DNA of 64,000 nucleotides. Source: Herpetosiphonaceae bacterium (lineage in GTDB: Bacteria; Chloroflexota; Chloroflexia; Chloroflexales; Kallotenuaceae). The stretch is taken from assembly GCA_013821605.1 (NCBI GenBank), contig JACDGP010000006.1, positions 22,956-86,955 on the forward strand. Direction: 5' to 3'. Positions 37,310 to 44,840 of this stretch are shown here, one piece after another (the first letter of the stretch is position 1; each line of letters begins with the position of its first letter). The notes under the pieces are model-generated. The model was not told where the DNA came from and did no database searches. It saw only the letters and a program-made list of their open reading frames with translations. The translations under genes were made by a program, and so were the position numbers.

Positions 37310-37504
37310 CAGGCAAATGTTTTGAGTCTACATTTGTTTTGAAGGGGAGCAGCGCTCCAAAGGGAATGTGGTTCGCCCACTGCACCGGCGGGCTCGCACC
37401 CACCTACGCGAAGTCGTAGGCTTCAAAACTCGCCTGTTGTTGCACGGCGTAGGTCATTGCTTCTTTGGGTCCCTCGGTGGGTTTTAGCTACGGTCAGCTC
37501 CTAT
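37310..37504 (+). promoter_or_regulatory. Structured untranslated leader before holA
   Basis: About 195 non-coding bases follow the first hairpin. GGAGC-AGC-GCTCC forms a hairpin near the start. ACCTACGC (37402-37409) can pair either locally with CGTAGG (37415-37420) or distally with GCGTAGGT (37447-37454), and ACCCACC (37398-37404) can pair with GGTGGGT (37476-37482), which is followed by TTT about 20 bases before the ATG. These are mutually exclusive pairings. I do not recognise a known riboswitch, T-box, SRP RNA, tmRNA or tRNA in it. Confidence 0.45.
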
Positions 37505-38452
37505 ATGCTCTATCTCTTCTGGGGCGCGAATGAACTGGCTCGCTCCGAGGCACTCCAAGCGCTAAAAGCCATGATCCCTGAAGACCTTCGTGATTTCAAT
37601 CTGACGCAGCTTGATGGTCGCAAGCTGAAGTCTGCAGGGCTGGCCCAAGCCTGTGAAGCATTCCCATTCTTACACGAGCGCCGTCTCGTGATCGTTGAGG
37701 AAGCGATCAAAGGCTTGCGCTCGGCTAAAGAGCGTGAGGAGGTCCGCGCCTACTTACCCCGACTCCCTGCGACCACTGACCTGGTCTTTGTCGAAGGCGA
37801 CGACTTCGACAAGCGCTCGGCGATCTATACCTGGATCAAAAAAGCCGGGCAGGTGCGCGAATTTCTGCCCTACCAGGGTGCCGAACTCATCCGCTGGCTG
37901 GTAGAACGGGCACAACGTCTGGGGGTTAAGCTGGCACCGGATGGCAGCCAGTTGCTGGTTGATTGGTCCGGCAATGAAGGTCGTGCCCTCGCCACCGAGT
38001 TAGATAAGCTAGCAGCCTATGTTGGATCCGGCGGTGTGATTACCGCCGACACTGTGCGCCTGCTGGTGGCTGATCGTAGTGAAAGCTCGGTCTTCACCTT
38101 CGTCGATGCCTTGGCTGCCCGCAAACGTGGCCCCGCTCTACTCCTCCTGCACGACCTGCTTGACAATGGCGAAGCGCCCACCTATCTGCTGTTTATGATC
38201 GGTCGCCAAATGCGCCTGCTGCTGGCCGTTACCGAACTGCTCCAAGCCCGTGTACGACCCGACGATATGGCCGCCCAACTTGCGCAGAAACCCTTTGTCG
38301 TTCGCAAAGCTGTCGATCAAGCTCGTCAATTCCCACCGGCCTTGCTGCTCGAAATCCATGACCACCTGGTCGAGTACGACCACTGGTCCAAAACCGGTCG
38401 CATCGAGCCCGACACGGCGCTAGAGTTGCTTGTTGCCGAAGTCTGTAGCTAG
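37505..38452 (+). CDS. holA: DNA polymerase III delta subunit
   Basis: The start is ATG 37505 (MLYLFWGANEL); the track ORF adds 16 leader codons. The 315-residue protein has the HolA features: an N-terminal AAA-like domain with a degenerate Walker region (FWGANELARSEAL, in place of the YGEE/PfLl-type start), the clamp-contact loop (FLHERRLVIVEEA), and the helical collar domain. Delta opens the beta clamp within the clamp loader. holA next to a divergent/convergent rpsT is common in bacteria, which supports the call. Confidence 0.88.
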   Translation: MLYLFWGANELARSEALQALKAMIPEDLRDFNLTQLDGRKLKSAGLAQACEAFPFLHERRLVIVEEAIKGLRSAKEREEVRAYLPRLPATTDLVFVEGDDFDKRSAIYTWIKKAGQVREFLPYQGAELIRWLVERAQRLGVKLAPDGSQLLVDWSGNEGRALATELDKLAAYVGSGGVITADTVRLLVADRSESSVFTFVDALAARKRGPALLLLHDLLDNGEAPTYLLFMIGRQMRLLLAVTELLQARVRPDDMAAQLAQKPFVVRKAVDQARQFPPALLLEIHDHLVEYDHWSKTGRIEPDTALELLVAEVCS

Positions 38453-38477
38453 CCCAACTATTCTCCAGCACAACAAA

Positions 38478-38499
38478 CCGCCGGCATACCTGCCGGCGG
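38478..38499. terminator. Bidirectional terminator hairpin between holA and rpsT
   Basis: CCGCCGGCA-TACC-TGCCGGCGG is a perfect 9-bp stem between the convergent holA and rpsT stops. It has an AACAAA stretch on the left side, which reads as TTTGTTG on the minus strand, so termination of rpsT is best supported. Confidence 0.75.
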
Positions 38500-38523
38500 C
38501 CACAACCAAGCACAGCCTGCTTG

Positions 38524-38781
38524 TTAAGCCGGCGCGCCCTGCTGTAGTTTGTTGAACCGTGCTACCAGGCGGCTCTTACGCCGCGCCGCGTTGTTCTTAT
38601 GGATCACGCCCTTGCTGGCGGCTTTATCAAGCTCAATACAAGCCAGCCGAATGTTATCGGGCGTCAGTTCCTCGCGCGCCTTTTTGACCATCGTCTTGAC
38701 CTTCGAACGGACCTTCAAGTTACGAACGCGCTTCTTTTCATCGGCACGCACATGCTTTTGTGCAGACTTTGTATTGGCCAA
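38524..38781 (-). CDS. rpsT: 30S ribosomal protein bS20
   Basis: The 85-residue basic protein begins [21 protein letters not shown] and continues with [13 protein letters not shown]-type S20 sequence. It binds 16S rRNA in the 30S body. The start codon is TTG, with GGGAG eight bases upstream on the minus strand. The TTG start is a feature known for rpsT in E. coli too, where a non-ATG start takes part in feedback control. Confidence 0.95.
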   Translation of the reverse strand: MANTKSAQKHVRADEKKRVRNLKVRSKVKTMVKKAREELTPDNIRLACIELDKAASKGVIHKNNAARRKSRLVARFNKLQQGAPA

Positions 38782-38837
38782 CGATTTCTCTCCCTTAAAA
38801 ACTGTTTATAATTGCTTCGATTTCATGCTAGCTTGGC

Positions 38838-38866
38838 ATTATAGCAGGAGCATAAAGGACATGCAA
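38838..38866 (-). promoter_or_regulatory. Promoter of rpsT
   Basis: Read on the minus strand, TTGCAT and TATAAT are separated by exactly 17 bases, about 57 bp before the rpsT start. It overlaps the ribosome-binding region of the divergent murJ gene, so the two genes share a 90-bp intergenic space. Confidence 0.75.
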
Positions 38867-38868
38867 CC

Positions 38869-40497
38869 TTGACCGGAACCGTCAAACCTGCGGGCCGCAG
38901 TCTCCGCTGGAAAGTGGTCGTCAATACCTTGATCGTCATGTTTGGCGCGCTGCTCAGCCGCGTCCTGGGCACGGTCCGTGATGGCGCGATTGCCTATCGT
39001 TTTGGCGTCCCCAATGCCAGCCTCGATACCTATTACACTGCCTTCCAGGTCCCGGATTTACTCTATATTGTTATCTCGGGCGGTGCTTTAGCCTCCACCT
39101 TAATCCCAGTTTTTCAGCAAGTATGGCACGATGAAGGTGCCGAACGCGCCTGGGAAGTCGTTAGTGCCGTCGTCAATCTTGTGTTGATCGCGCTCCTGGT
39201 GGCTGCCCTGCTCGTCGTTGTGCTTGCCTCGCCCCTCAGCGCCTTTTACTTCGCGTCGAAGCCCGTCGCGCAACAACACTTGCTTGCTCAGATGATGCGC
39301 CTCTTCATCATCTCATCGCCTTTCCTACTAGGGCTGGGTGGGATTGCAATGGCCGTCCTCAATGCCCGCGAACGTTTCGGCTGGACTGCTGCGGCCTTCA
39401 ATCTCTACAACCTCGCGATCATTGGCGGCGCGGTCTTCCTGGCGCAACGCTTCGGCATTTGGGGCGTGGCTTGGGGTGTGGTCGCGGGCGCCTTCTTATA
39501 CCTGCTCATTATGCTGCCCGGCTTAATGGTCGAGCATGCCCATTATGTCCCACGCCTCGGCCTCCGTGACCCTGCGGTACGACGTGTTGGCCGCCTCTTG
39601 GTGCCCCGCCTTATTGGTCAAGCCGCCGCGCAGGTCGGCCTTCTGGCGACAGGTGTATTCGCAGCCCGCTTGCCCAACAATCAATTTACGGCGCTCCGCA
39701 ATGCCAATCAATTGATGCAGTTGCCGCACGGCATTTTTGTGCTCAGCCTCGTAACGGTCATGTTTCCGCAGCTCGCCCGCTTATGGAGCAGCCGCGAATA
39801 CAAGGATTTTAGTTCGACTGCTTTACGCACCTTACGCCTCGTGATTTTCGTGAGTGCTCCTGCCGCCGTCGTGCTGGGCGTGCTACGCGTGGCCGTCATC
39901 CGCATTGTTTACGAGCGCGGCAATTTTACCGCTACCTCAACCCTACTCGTCGCCGCGCCACTCTTGTTGTACGCCACAGCCTTGGTCGCCTTTGCTGCCT
40001 CCGAGCCGCTGATTCGCACCTTTTATGCCATGCAGGATACCCGTACTCCCGTGCTCATCGGCATCGGCACCATCGTGCTGAATATTGCCATCAGCTACCT
40101 GACCGTCTATTTCACCCACTGGGGTACTTCCGGCTTGGCTTTCGCCTTCAGCATCGCCAATAACCTGGAGGCCATCCTCCTGTTCGCCTTACTGGCCCCC
40201 CGCTTAGAAGGTATCAGGCAAAGTGGCCTGGCGCGGTCATTGCTCGGTATGGCGATCAGTGCCGCGACGATGGGACTGGCACTATGGGGCTTGTTTGTGA
40301 TTTCACGGCGCTACTTGCCCTTCCTTAATCTGCAGAGCGTCTACGGCCACGGTGCCGATGCCATCCGCTTGTTGGTCTGGTTAGCAGCGGCCGGCATCTG
40401 GGCCCTACTTGTCTACGTCGGGATGGCCACCCTCATGCATGTGCCGGAGGTTGGCGAAGCATGGGTGCTGGTACGTCGCCGAGCGGGGCGTGCTTAG
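38869..40497 (+). CDS. murJ: Lipid II flippase MurJ
   Basis: The 542-residue membrane protein belongs to the MviN/MurJ branch of the MOP superfamily, with about 14 helices. Recognisable pieces are SRVLGTVRDGAIAYRFG near the N-terminus, DLLYIVISGGALASTLIPVF and PHGIFVLSLVTVMFPQLARLW. It flips the peptidoglycan precursor across the membrane. The start is TTG 38869, behind AAAGGA; the ATG at 38861 is out of frame and stops after three codons. A second, shorter MurJ-like protein is in the exopolysaccharide cluster. Confidence 0.92.
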   Translation: MTGTVKPAGRSLRWKVVVNTLIVMFGALLSRVLGTVRDGAIAYRFGVPNASLDTYYTAFQVPDLLYIVISGGALASTLIPVFQQVWHDEGAERAWEVVSAVVNLVLIALLVAALLVVVLASPLSAFYFASKPVAQQHLLAQMMRLFIISSPFLLGLGGIAMAVLNARERFGWTAAAFNLYNLAIIGGAVFLAQRFGIWGVAWGVVAGAFLYLLIMLPGLMVEHAHYVPRLGLRDPAVRRVGRLLVPRLIGQAAAQVGLLATGVFAARLPNNQFTALRNANQLMQLPHGIFVLSLVTVMFPQLARLWSSREYKDFSSTALRTLRLVIFVSAPAAVVLGVLRVAVIRIVYERGNFTATSTLLVAAPLLLYATALVAFAASEPLIRTFYAMQDTRTPVLIGIGTIVLNIAISYLTVYFTHWGTSGLAFAFSIANNLEAILLFALLAPRLEGIRQSGLARSLLGMAISAATMGLALWGLFVISRRYLPFLNLQSVYGHGADAIRLLVWLAAAGIWALLVYVGMATLMHVPEVGEAWVLVRRRAGRA

Positions 40498-40529
40498 CCG
40501 GTGCGACTACATAGAACGAGGTACCAAGC

Positions 40530-42020
40530 TTGAGCGAGTCGATTGTGGTCGTTGGGGGCGGACTAGGTGGTTTAGCCGCTGCCATCCGTTTGGCAGGTAA
40601 GGGTTATCAGGTTCGGCTGCTCGAAAAAAACGAGCGGGTTGGCGGTAAGCTCAACATTCACCAGGCCGCTGGCTACACCTGGGACACTGGGCCGTCCTTG
40701 TTCACCATGCCCTGGGTCGTCCGCGATCTCTTCCAATCCGTGGGTCGTGATGCTGACGCAGTACTCAACATTGTGCCCGTCGATCCAGTTTGCCGCTACC
40801 GTTGGCCCGATGGCACACTTTTCGACCACCGCGCCTCCCTCGCCGATCTCATCGCTGAGATCACAAAGCTCGACCCGCGCGATGCCGGTGGCCTGTTTCG
40901 CTTCCTGGCCTGGGCCGAACGCATCTATACCGCCACCGCCGGGCCCTTCCTGCTGGCACCCTTTGAAGGCCTCCGCGATTTCATAACGCCACGCTTCATA
41001 CGTGATGCCCCCGCCCTCGATCCGCTTCATACCCTCGATCAAGCCGTCCGGCGCTTTTTTCGCTCGCCCTATCTCCGCCAAGTCTTCGACCGCTACGCCA
41101 CCTACAATGGCTCCTCGCCCTACCGCACCCCGGCCACCTTCGCGATCATCCCCTACATCGAGTTTGCTCAGGGCGGCTGGTATCTCAGAGGCGGCATGTA
41201 TTCCCTGGCGCGAGCGCTCGAACAACTAGCTCATGAGCTCGGCGTAATCATCGAACGGAACAGCGAGGTCACTCAGGTCTGCATTACGGATGGTGCAGCA
41301 ACCGGCGTTCAGCTTGCGGATGGTCGTCTCGTAACCGCCGACCGTGTCGTAATCAACGCCGATGCCCTACACGCCCTGCGTCATCTCATCGTCCCCGAGC
41401 ACCGCCACCGCTTCACTGACCGGCGGATTGACCGCTATGAGCCATCCTGCTCGGGCTTTGTGCTGCTGCTGGGTATCGACCGCGACTATCCCCAGTTGGC
41501 CCATCACAATATCTTCTTTTCCGCCGACTATCCCGCCGAGTTCCGCGCCATCTTCGACTTGCAGGTCCCGGCTCCCGAGCCCACCATCTACGTTGCCACG
41601 ACTGCCCGCAGCGATCCAGAGCACGCGCCCACCGGCCATCTCAACCTCTTTGTCCTGATCAACGCCCCAGCGACCTCCGTCCGCTTCGACTGGCAGCGCG
41701 AAGCCCAAGGCTACCGTGACCTGATCGTCCGCAAGCTCACCCACCTCGGCCTTCAGGACCTCGAACAGCACATCCGCTACGAGCACCGCATCACCCCCGC
41801 CGACTTCGCCGATCGCTACCGCGGCTGGCGCGGTGCCCTATATGGCCCCTCATCGAACGGCAAGTTTTCCGCCTTTCTGCGTCCCCCGCTCCGCTCACCC
41901 GACGTCCGGCGCCTCTACTTCGTCGGCGGTGCCGCCCATCCAGGCGGCGGCATTCCCCTCGTCTTACTCGGCGGCCGTGCCGTCGCCACTATGATCGAGC
42001 GTGATACAGCTTTGGCGTGA
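40530..42020 (+). CDS. crtI: CrtI-type carotenoid desaturase
   Basis: The 496-residue FAD enzyme starts with the dinucleotide-binding motif VVVGGGLGGLAAAIRLAGKG and LEKNERVGGKLN, and ends with the CrtI-type FAD motif YFVGGAAHPGGGIPLVLLGGR. GYTWDTGPSLFTMP is also typical of phytoene desaturases. The TTG start follows GAGG. No other carotenoid gene is adjacent, so phytoene desaturase versus CrtD/CruC-like variants cannot be separated. Its last ~130 bases are duplicated about 2 kb downstream. Confidence 0.9.
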   Translation: MSESIVVVGGGLGGLAAAIRLAGKGYQVRLLEKNERVGGKLNIHQAAGYTWDTGPSLFTMPWVVRDLFQSVGRDADAVLNIVPVDPVCRYRWPDGTLFDHRASLADLIAEITKLDPRDAGGLFRFLAWAERIYTATAGPFLLAPFEGLRDFITPRFIRDAPALDPLHTLDQAVRRFFRSPYLRQVFDRYATYNGSSPYRTPATFAIIPYIEFAQGGWYLRGGMYSLARALEQLAHELGVIIERNSEVTQVCITDGAATGVQLADGRLVTADRVVINADALHALRHLIVPEHRHRFTDRRIDRYEPSCSGFVLLLGIDRDYPQLAHHNIFFSADYPAEFRAIFDLQVPAPEPTIYVATTARSDPEHAPTGHLNLFVLINAPATSVRFDWQREAQGYRDLIVRKLTHLGLQDLEQHIRYEHRITPADFADRYRGWRGALYGPSSNGKFSAFLRPPLRSPDVRRLYFVGGAAHPGGGIPLVLLGGRAVATMIERDTALA

Positions 42021-42104
42021 TCGCTATGACAGCTTATCAATCACCTGCTGCTGACATGCTACAATGCTGTTTGGGGAGGGTACAACGCTATGCCTGATGC
42101 CTAC
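41888..42104 (+). repeat. Direct repeat copy A: crtI 3' end plus toxin-antitoxin leader
   Basis: The last ~130 bases of crtI and the following ~80 bases recur at 43916-44114. The coding part differs at only about a dozen positions; the shared leader atgctacaatgctgtttggg and acaacgctatgcctgatgc is almost identical. TGCTACAAT in the leader is an extended -10 promoter element. Confidence 0.85.
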
Positions 42105-42333
42105 CACCTAACTACATCACCGATGCCCAGGGCAAGCCCGTCTGCGTCTTCCTGGACGATGACGCCGCAGATCGCACCTTCGCACTCGACTACGAAGCGC
42201 GCGAAGCAGCTGGCTTACTCACTCCTGATGAACTCGACGTTATGCCGCTCGACCAAGCCATTGCCGAGATCGAAGCCGCGTGGGCAGCACGCGAACAGCA
42301 GGCGACGTAGTGTATCGCGTTGTTCTTGAGCGG
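42098..42333 (+). pseudogene. Decayed RelB/RelE-type toxin-antitoxin module
   Basis: In the frame ending with TAG at 42308, the sequence encodes NYITDAQGKPVCVFLDDD, then a deletion, then AADRTFALDYEAREAAG and TPDELDVMPLDQAIAE. This is clearly homologous to the intact antitoxin at 43407. There is no start codon, since an in-frame TGA sits just before; about 11 residues are missing in the middle. The toxin start follows (GTG at 42310, MYRVVLERR) and homology stops after about eight codons. The track ORF 42090-42329 is a different frame over this remnant. Confidence 0.8.
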
Positions 42334-42406
42334 CGGGCATGCAGCACATCGTTTGGTACACTTTCGCAAACATCAGTACATCGGGTATACGAGGAGGTGC
42401 ACAAGA

Positions 42407-43078
42407 TTGGCAGATGAACGGCAACTCAAAGCCGAGCACCAGTTGAACATGTCCCACGAGGATACTAGTCTGCTCACAATCGAAGGAGTACAGATCAGGT
42501 TGCGGGACTGGCGGCTGACGGATTTGGAAGACTATGAGCATTGGCTACTACCTGGGCATCGCTGGCGAGAGTTCGATGGTCCCTACTGCCCCGAGCCATC
42601 AGCCTCACAGATCATCGATATCGTTGACCGTAAGCGCAAGCAGATTATGGATAGCGCGTTGCCTACTCCGCGTACCAACTTGACCATTACTCTACCAAAC
42701 GACGATCTGCTTCTCGGCACTGTCACCTGGGCATGGGAGAGCCAGGAGACGTACTGGCTTACCATCGGCATCGTGATCTTCGACCCGACATGGTGGGGCC
42801 ATGGTCTGGGGTACGAGGCGTTGGGGTTATGGAGTGATTACCTGTTCCGCGAGATGCCCCAGATCGTCCGACTGGATCTCCGCACATGGTCGGGCAACGA
42901 CGGAATGGTCCATCTTGCCCAAAAGCTGGGCTATGAGCTCGAAGCTCGCTTCCGGAAAGCGCGCATCGTTAAAGGCCAGTACTATGATGGACTGGGGTAT
43001 GGTGTGCTGCGCGATTCGTGGGAGCGGCGTTACTCGACTGGTTTTGCCGGGCATCTCCAGCACAGCAAGAAGCTATAG
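42407..43078 (+). CDS. GNAT-family N-acetyltransferase (RimJ/RimL-like)
   Basis: The start is TTG 42407, because AGGAGGT lies eight bases before it; ATG 42449 (MSHEDTSLL) is the alternative. The 223-residue protein has a GNAT fold: GVQIRLRDWRLTDLEDYEHW at the start, the acetyl-CoA loop region FDPTWWGHGLGYEALGLWSDY, and AQKLGYELEARFRKARIVKGQYYDGLGYGVL near the end. This is typical of protein- or antibiotic-acetylating RimJ/RimL relatives. It is the only intact non-toxin cargo gene in the repeat-flanked segment after crtI. Confidence 0.85.
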   Translation: MADERQLKAEHQLNMSHEDTSLLTIEGVQIRLRDWRLTDLEDYEHWLLPGHRWREFDGPYCPEPSASQIIDIVDRKRKQIMDSALPTPRTNLTITLPNDDLLLGTVTWAWESQETYWLTIGIVIFDPTWWGHGLGYEALGLWSDYLFREMPQIVRLDLRTWSGNDGMVHLAQKLGYELEARFRKARIVKGQYYDGLGYGVLRDSWERRYSTGFAGHLQHSKKL

Positions 43079-43254
43079 GATGGATGTTCCTACCCGTTCT
43101 GCCGGTAATGTTGGATGACCAAAAAGTGAGCTTTCCATGCATGAGGCTCTGCGGGAGCATCTCTGCCTTGAAATTGGTTTTTGCCTCTTGCAGAGGCCCA
43201 TGGACGCAGGCGAACCCAAAGTGCACACCGTTATGCTAGGGATTGGAGACGCGC

Positions 43255-43387
43255 CCATCAATCACCTGCTCTCACATGCTACAATGCTTCCCGGGGGTGC
43301 TACAACACTATACCTGATGCTACACCTGTATCGCAGACGGCTTTGAAATTTGAAGCTGAGGTCCGCGAGGATGGCTCAGTGGCTTTG
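43255..43387 (+). repeat. Repeat copy C: leader plus broken MazE-like antitoxin 5' end
   Basis: The sequence matches 44065-44182 (leader and first ~25 codons of the antitoxin at 44102), but the start ATG has become ATA and the frame runs out after GSVALA. It also shares atcaatcacctgct with copy A. The 43079-43406 stretch otherwise holds nothing that I recognise. It now serves as the 5' leader of the RelB-like antitoxin. Confidence 0.8.
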
Positions 43388-43406
43388 GCTGAACAGGGCA
43401 AATGAA

Positions 43407-43652
43407 ATGAATGCACCACAGTACATCACTGATGCCCAGGGCAAGGCCCTCGGAGTCTTCCTGGACATCGATACCTATCAAGAGATGGTTGAAGCGCTGG
43501 AAGACGCCGCAGATCGTAACTTCGCGCTCGATTATTCAGCCCGCAAAGCGGCCGGCCAACTCACGCCCGACGAACTCGACGTCATTCCGCTCGATCAGGC
43601 CATCGCCGAGAGCGAAGCCGTATGGGCAGAACGCGAACAGCAGGCGGCCTAG
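43407..43652 (+). CDS. RelB/Phd-like antitoxin
   Basis: The start is ATG 43407; the track ORF reads through the upstream remnant. The 81-residue acidic protein (YITDAQGKALGVFLDIDTYQEMVEAL...EAVWAEREQQAA) has an N-terminal DNA-binding/dimerisation sheet and a helical toxin-wrapping tail, as in Phd/YefM/RelB antitoxins. Its TAG stop shares the G with the GTG start of the toxin. It would neutralise the toxin and repress the operon. A decayed paralogue lies at 42098. Confidence 0.85.
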   Translation: MNAPQYITDAQGKALGVFLDIDTYQEMVEALEDAADRNFALDYSARKAAGQLTPDELDVIPLDQAIAESEAVWAEREQQAA

Positions 43653-43903
43653 TGTATCGTGTCGTTATTCAGCGTCATGTGCAAAAACAGATTGATCGCC
43701 TCCCTGCTACCGTAGGTCGGCGCATGTACGCCTCGATTACGGCGCTTGGAACCAATCCTCGTCCCCCGGGCTGCCTCAAGCTTACCGGTGAGGAACAATG
43801 GCGCATTAAGGTGCAGAAAGACTATCGAGTGATCTACGAAATCAACGATACGGAGGTGCTCGTCATTGTTGTGTGGGCCGGGAACCGCAAAGACGCCTAC
43901 TAG
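43652..43903 (+). CDS. RelE/ParE-family toxin
   Basis: The start is GTG 43652, overlapping the antitoxin stop, not the upstream ATG of the track. The 83-residue basic protein has the RelE/ParE fold signature: VIQRHVQKQIDRLPATVGRRM, GCLKLTGEEQWRIKVQKDYRVIYEI and VVWAGNRKDAY at the end. Such toxins cut mRNA on the ribosome (RelE) or poison gyrase (ParE); the RIKVQKDYRVIYEI strand with C-terminal Tyr suits RelE. The only toxin-antitoxin pair here with both partners intact. Confidence 0.88.
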   Translation: MYRVVIQRHVQKQIDRLPATVGRRMYASITALGTNPRPPGCLKLTGEEQWRIKVQKDYRVIYEINDTEVLVIVVWAGNRKDAY

Positions 43904-43915
43904 CTCCAACACGAC

Positions 43916-44114
43916 GCTCGCTCCCCCGACGTCCGGCGTCTCTACTTCGTCGGCGGTGCCGCCCATCCAGGCGGCGGCATTCCCCTCGTCTTACTCGGCG
44001 GCCGTGCCGTCTCTACCATGATCGAACGTGACACAGAGTTGGCGTAATGACTGAGCGATCAACTCGCATGCTACAATGCTGTTTGGGGAGGTTACAACGC
44101 TATGCCTGATGCTA
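43916..44114 (+). repeat. Direct repeat copy B: crtI 3' remnant plus leader
   Basis: About 135 bases reproduce the crtI C-terminus (LYFVGGAAHPGGGIPLVLLGGRAV...), ending with a stop in the same place, then the conserved leader. It begins right after the RelE stop and has no 5' part of crtI, so it is a gene fragment. It leads into the intact MazE-like antitoxin at 44102. Confidence 0.85.
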
Positions 44115-44326
44115 CACCCGTATCACAGACAGCTTTGAAATTTGAAGCTGAGGTCCGCGAAGACGGCTCGGTGGCGCTGGACGTGCCGTTTGCCCCAGGT
44201 ACCCGAGTCGTTGCTTTTGTGGTAGAGCAACTGCAAGACTCATTCAACGATCTGATCGTCGCTGCGCAAACCACTCTTGATTTCTGGGATAATCCACTCG
44301 ACGATGAGGACTGGAACAATGCCTGA
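44102..44326 (+). CDS. Antitoxin of a MazF/PemK-type module, toxin lost
   Basis: The 74-residue acidic protein (ALKFEAEVREDGSVALDVPFAPGTRVVAFVV...DFWDNPLDDEDWNNA) resembles antitoxins that precede MazF/PemK toxins in Cyanobacteria and Chloroflexota. GGGGAGG precedes the ATG. A toxin start overlaps its stop (ATG 44319, MPEQPELH) but terminates after eight codons where the sequence runs into an opposing gene. So this is an orphan antitoxin. Confidence 0.75.
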   Translation: MPDATPVSQTALKFEAEVREDGSVALDVPFAPGTRVVAFVVEQLQDSFNDLIVAAQTTLDFWDNPLDDEDWNNA

Positions 44327-44338
44327 GCAGCCGGAGCT

Positions 44339-44593
44339 TCATTGATAGAGATATCGATCATGCTCTTCAGCAGCATTTGACAATAATCCCGGCTCGGCAT
44401 CGTGACCCAGTGCCCGAAGTACATCCCATCCTTCTTGTGAAGGCGCTCGTTGCTCGTGTTCAGCAGGCACAGCTACAATACGGATTTCACCGGGCTGTAC
44501 AACGACTTGAAGATGTGGCCCCAGCCCTGCATCTCGCAGATATGTTGCGTCGATCCAGATACATTGTTGTAACTCTACATGTTGCGCTGTCAT
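44339..44593 (-). CDS. AbrB/VapB-like antitoxin, orphan
   Basis: The 84-residue protein has an AbrB/SpoVT-like swapped-hairpin start (CIWIDATYLRDAGLGPHLQVVVQPGEIRIVAV) and the tail EGWDVLRALGHDAEPGLLSNAAEEHDRYLY. That tail is typical of VapB-like antitoxins paired with PIN-domain toxins. AGGAGGGG lies six bases before its ATG on the minus strand, supporting this start. Where the PIN toxin should follow, the sequence meets the truncated MazF start instead. Confidence 0.75.
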   Translation of the reverse strand: MTAQHVELQQCIWIDATYLRDAGLGPHLQVVVQPGEIRIVAVPAEHEQRAPSQEGWDVLRALGHDAEPGLLSNAAEEHDRYLYQ

Positions 44594-44653
44594 AAGCCCC
44601 TCCTATTTCGTGATCATAGTATGCCACGTTTGTTGGCTACCTAAGATCAACTC

Positions 44654-44698
44654 CTAATCCACGCGTTCCCTACCGGGGTAGACCCGGAAGGAATGCGC
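44654..44698 (-). pseudogene. Remnant of an fdhD 3' end
   Basis: Read on the minus strand the bases encode AHSFRVYPGRERVD followed by a stop, matching the C-terminus of FdhD encoded at 45946 (APKFRVYTGAERVDWE). The DNA also aligns with 45946-45997. No more of fdhD is present here. The 44594-44840 gap holds this remnant and, before the oxidoreductase, a TTGCTC-N16-TATGCT promoter candidate followed by a TGCAAGC/GCTTGCA hairpin. Confidence 0.75.
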
Positions 44699-44840
44699 GT
44701 TATTCCCTGGTCGTAAATCGTCCAAGAGTCGGTCGCACAACGCGATTTTTTGCTCCACCCACTGCTGATGCTATGCTATATACTGCAAGCCACGCTGCTT
44801 GCACGCCCACGGCACAAGCGTAGGAAAGGCGGTCGAGCTT

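Noticed and set aside
37330-37504. tRNA, SRP RNA, tmRNA, cobalamin riboswitch or T-box in the holA leader
   Set aside because: A GGTTCGCC stretch and several stems drew attention, but no cloverleaf, SRP tetraloop motif, B12 box or T-box sequence could be matched.
42090-42329. 79-residue ORF in the crtI-downstream repeat
   Set aside because: It is a wrong-frame reading over a decayed antitoxin; the homologous frame has no start codon.
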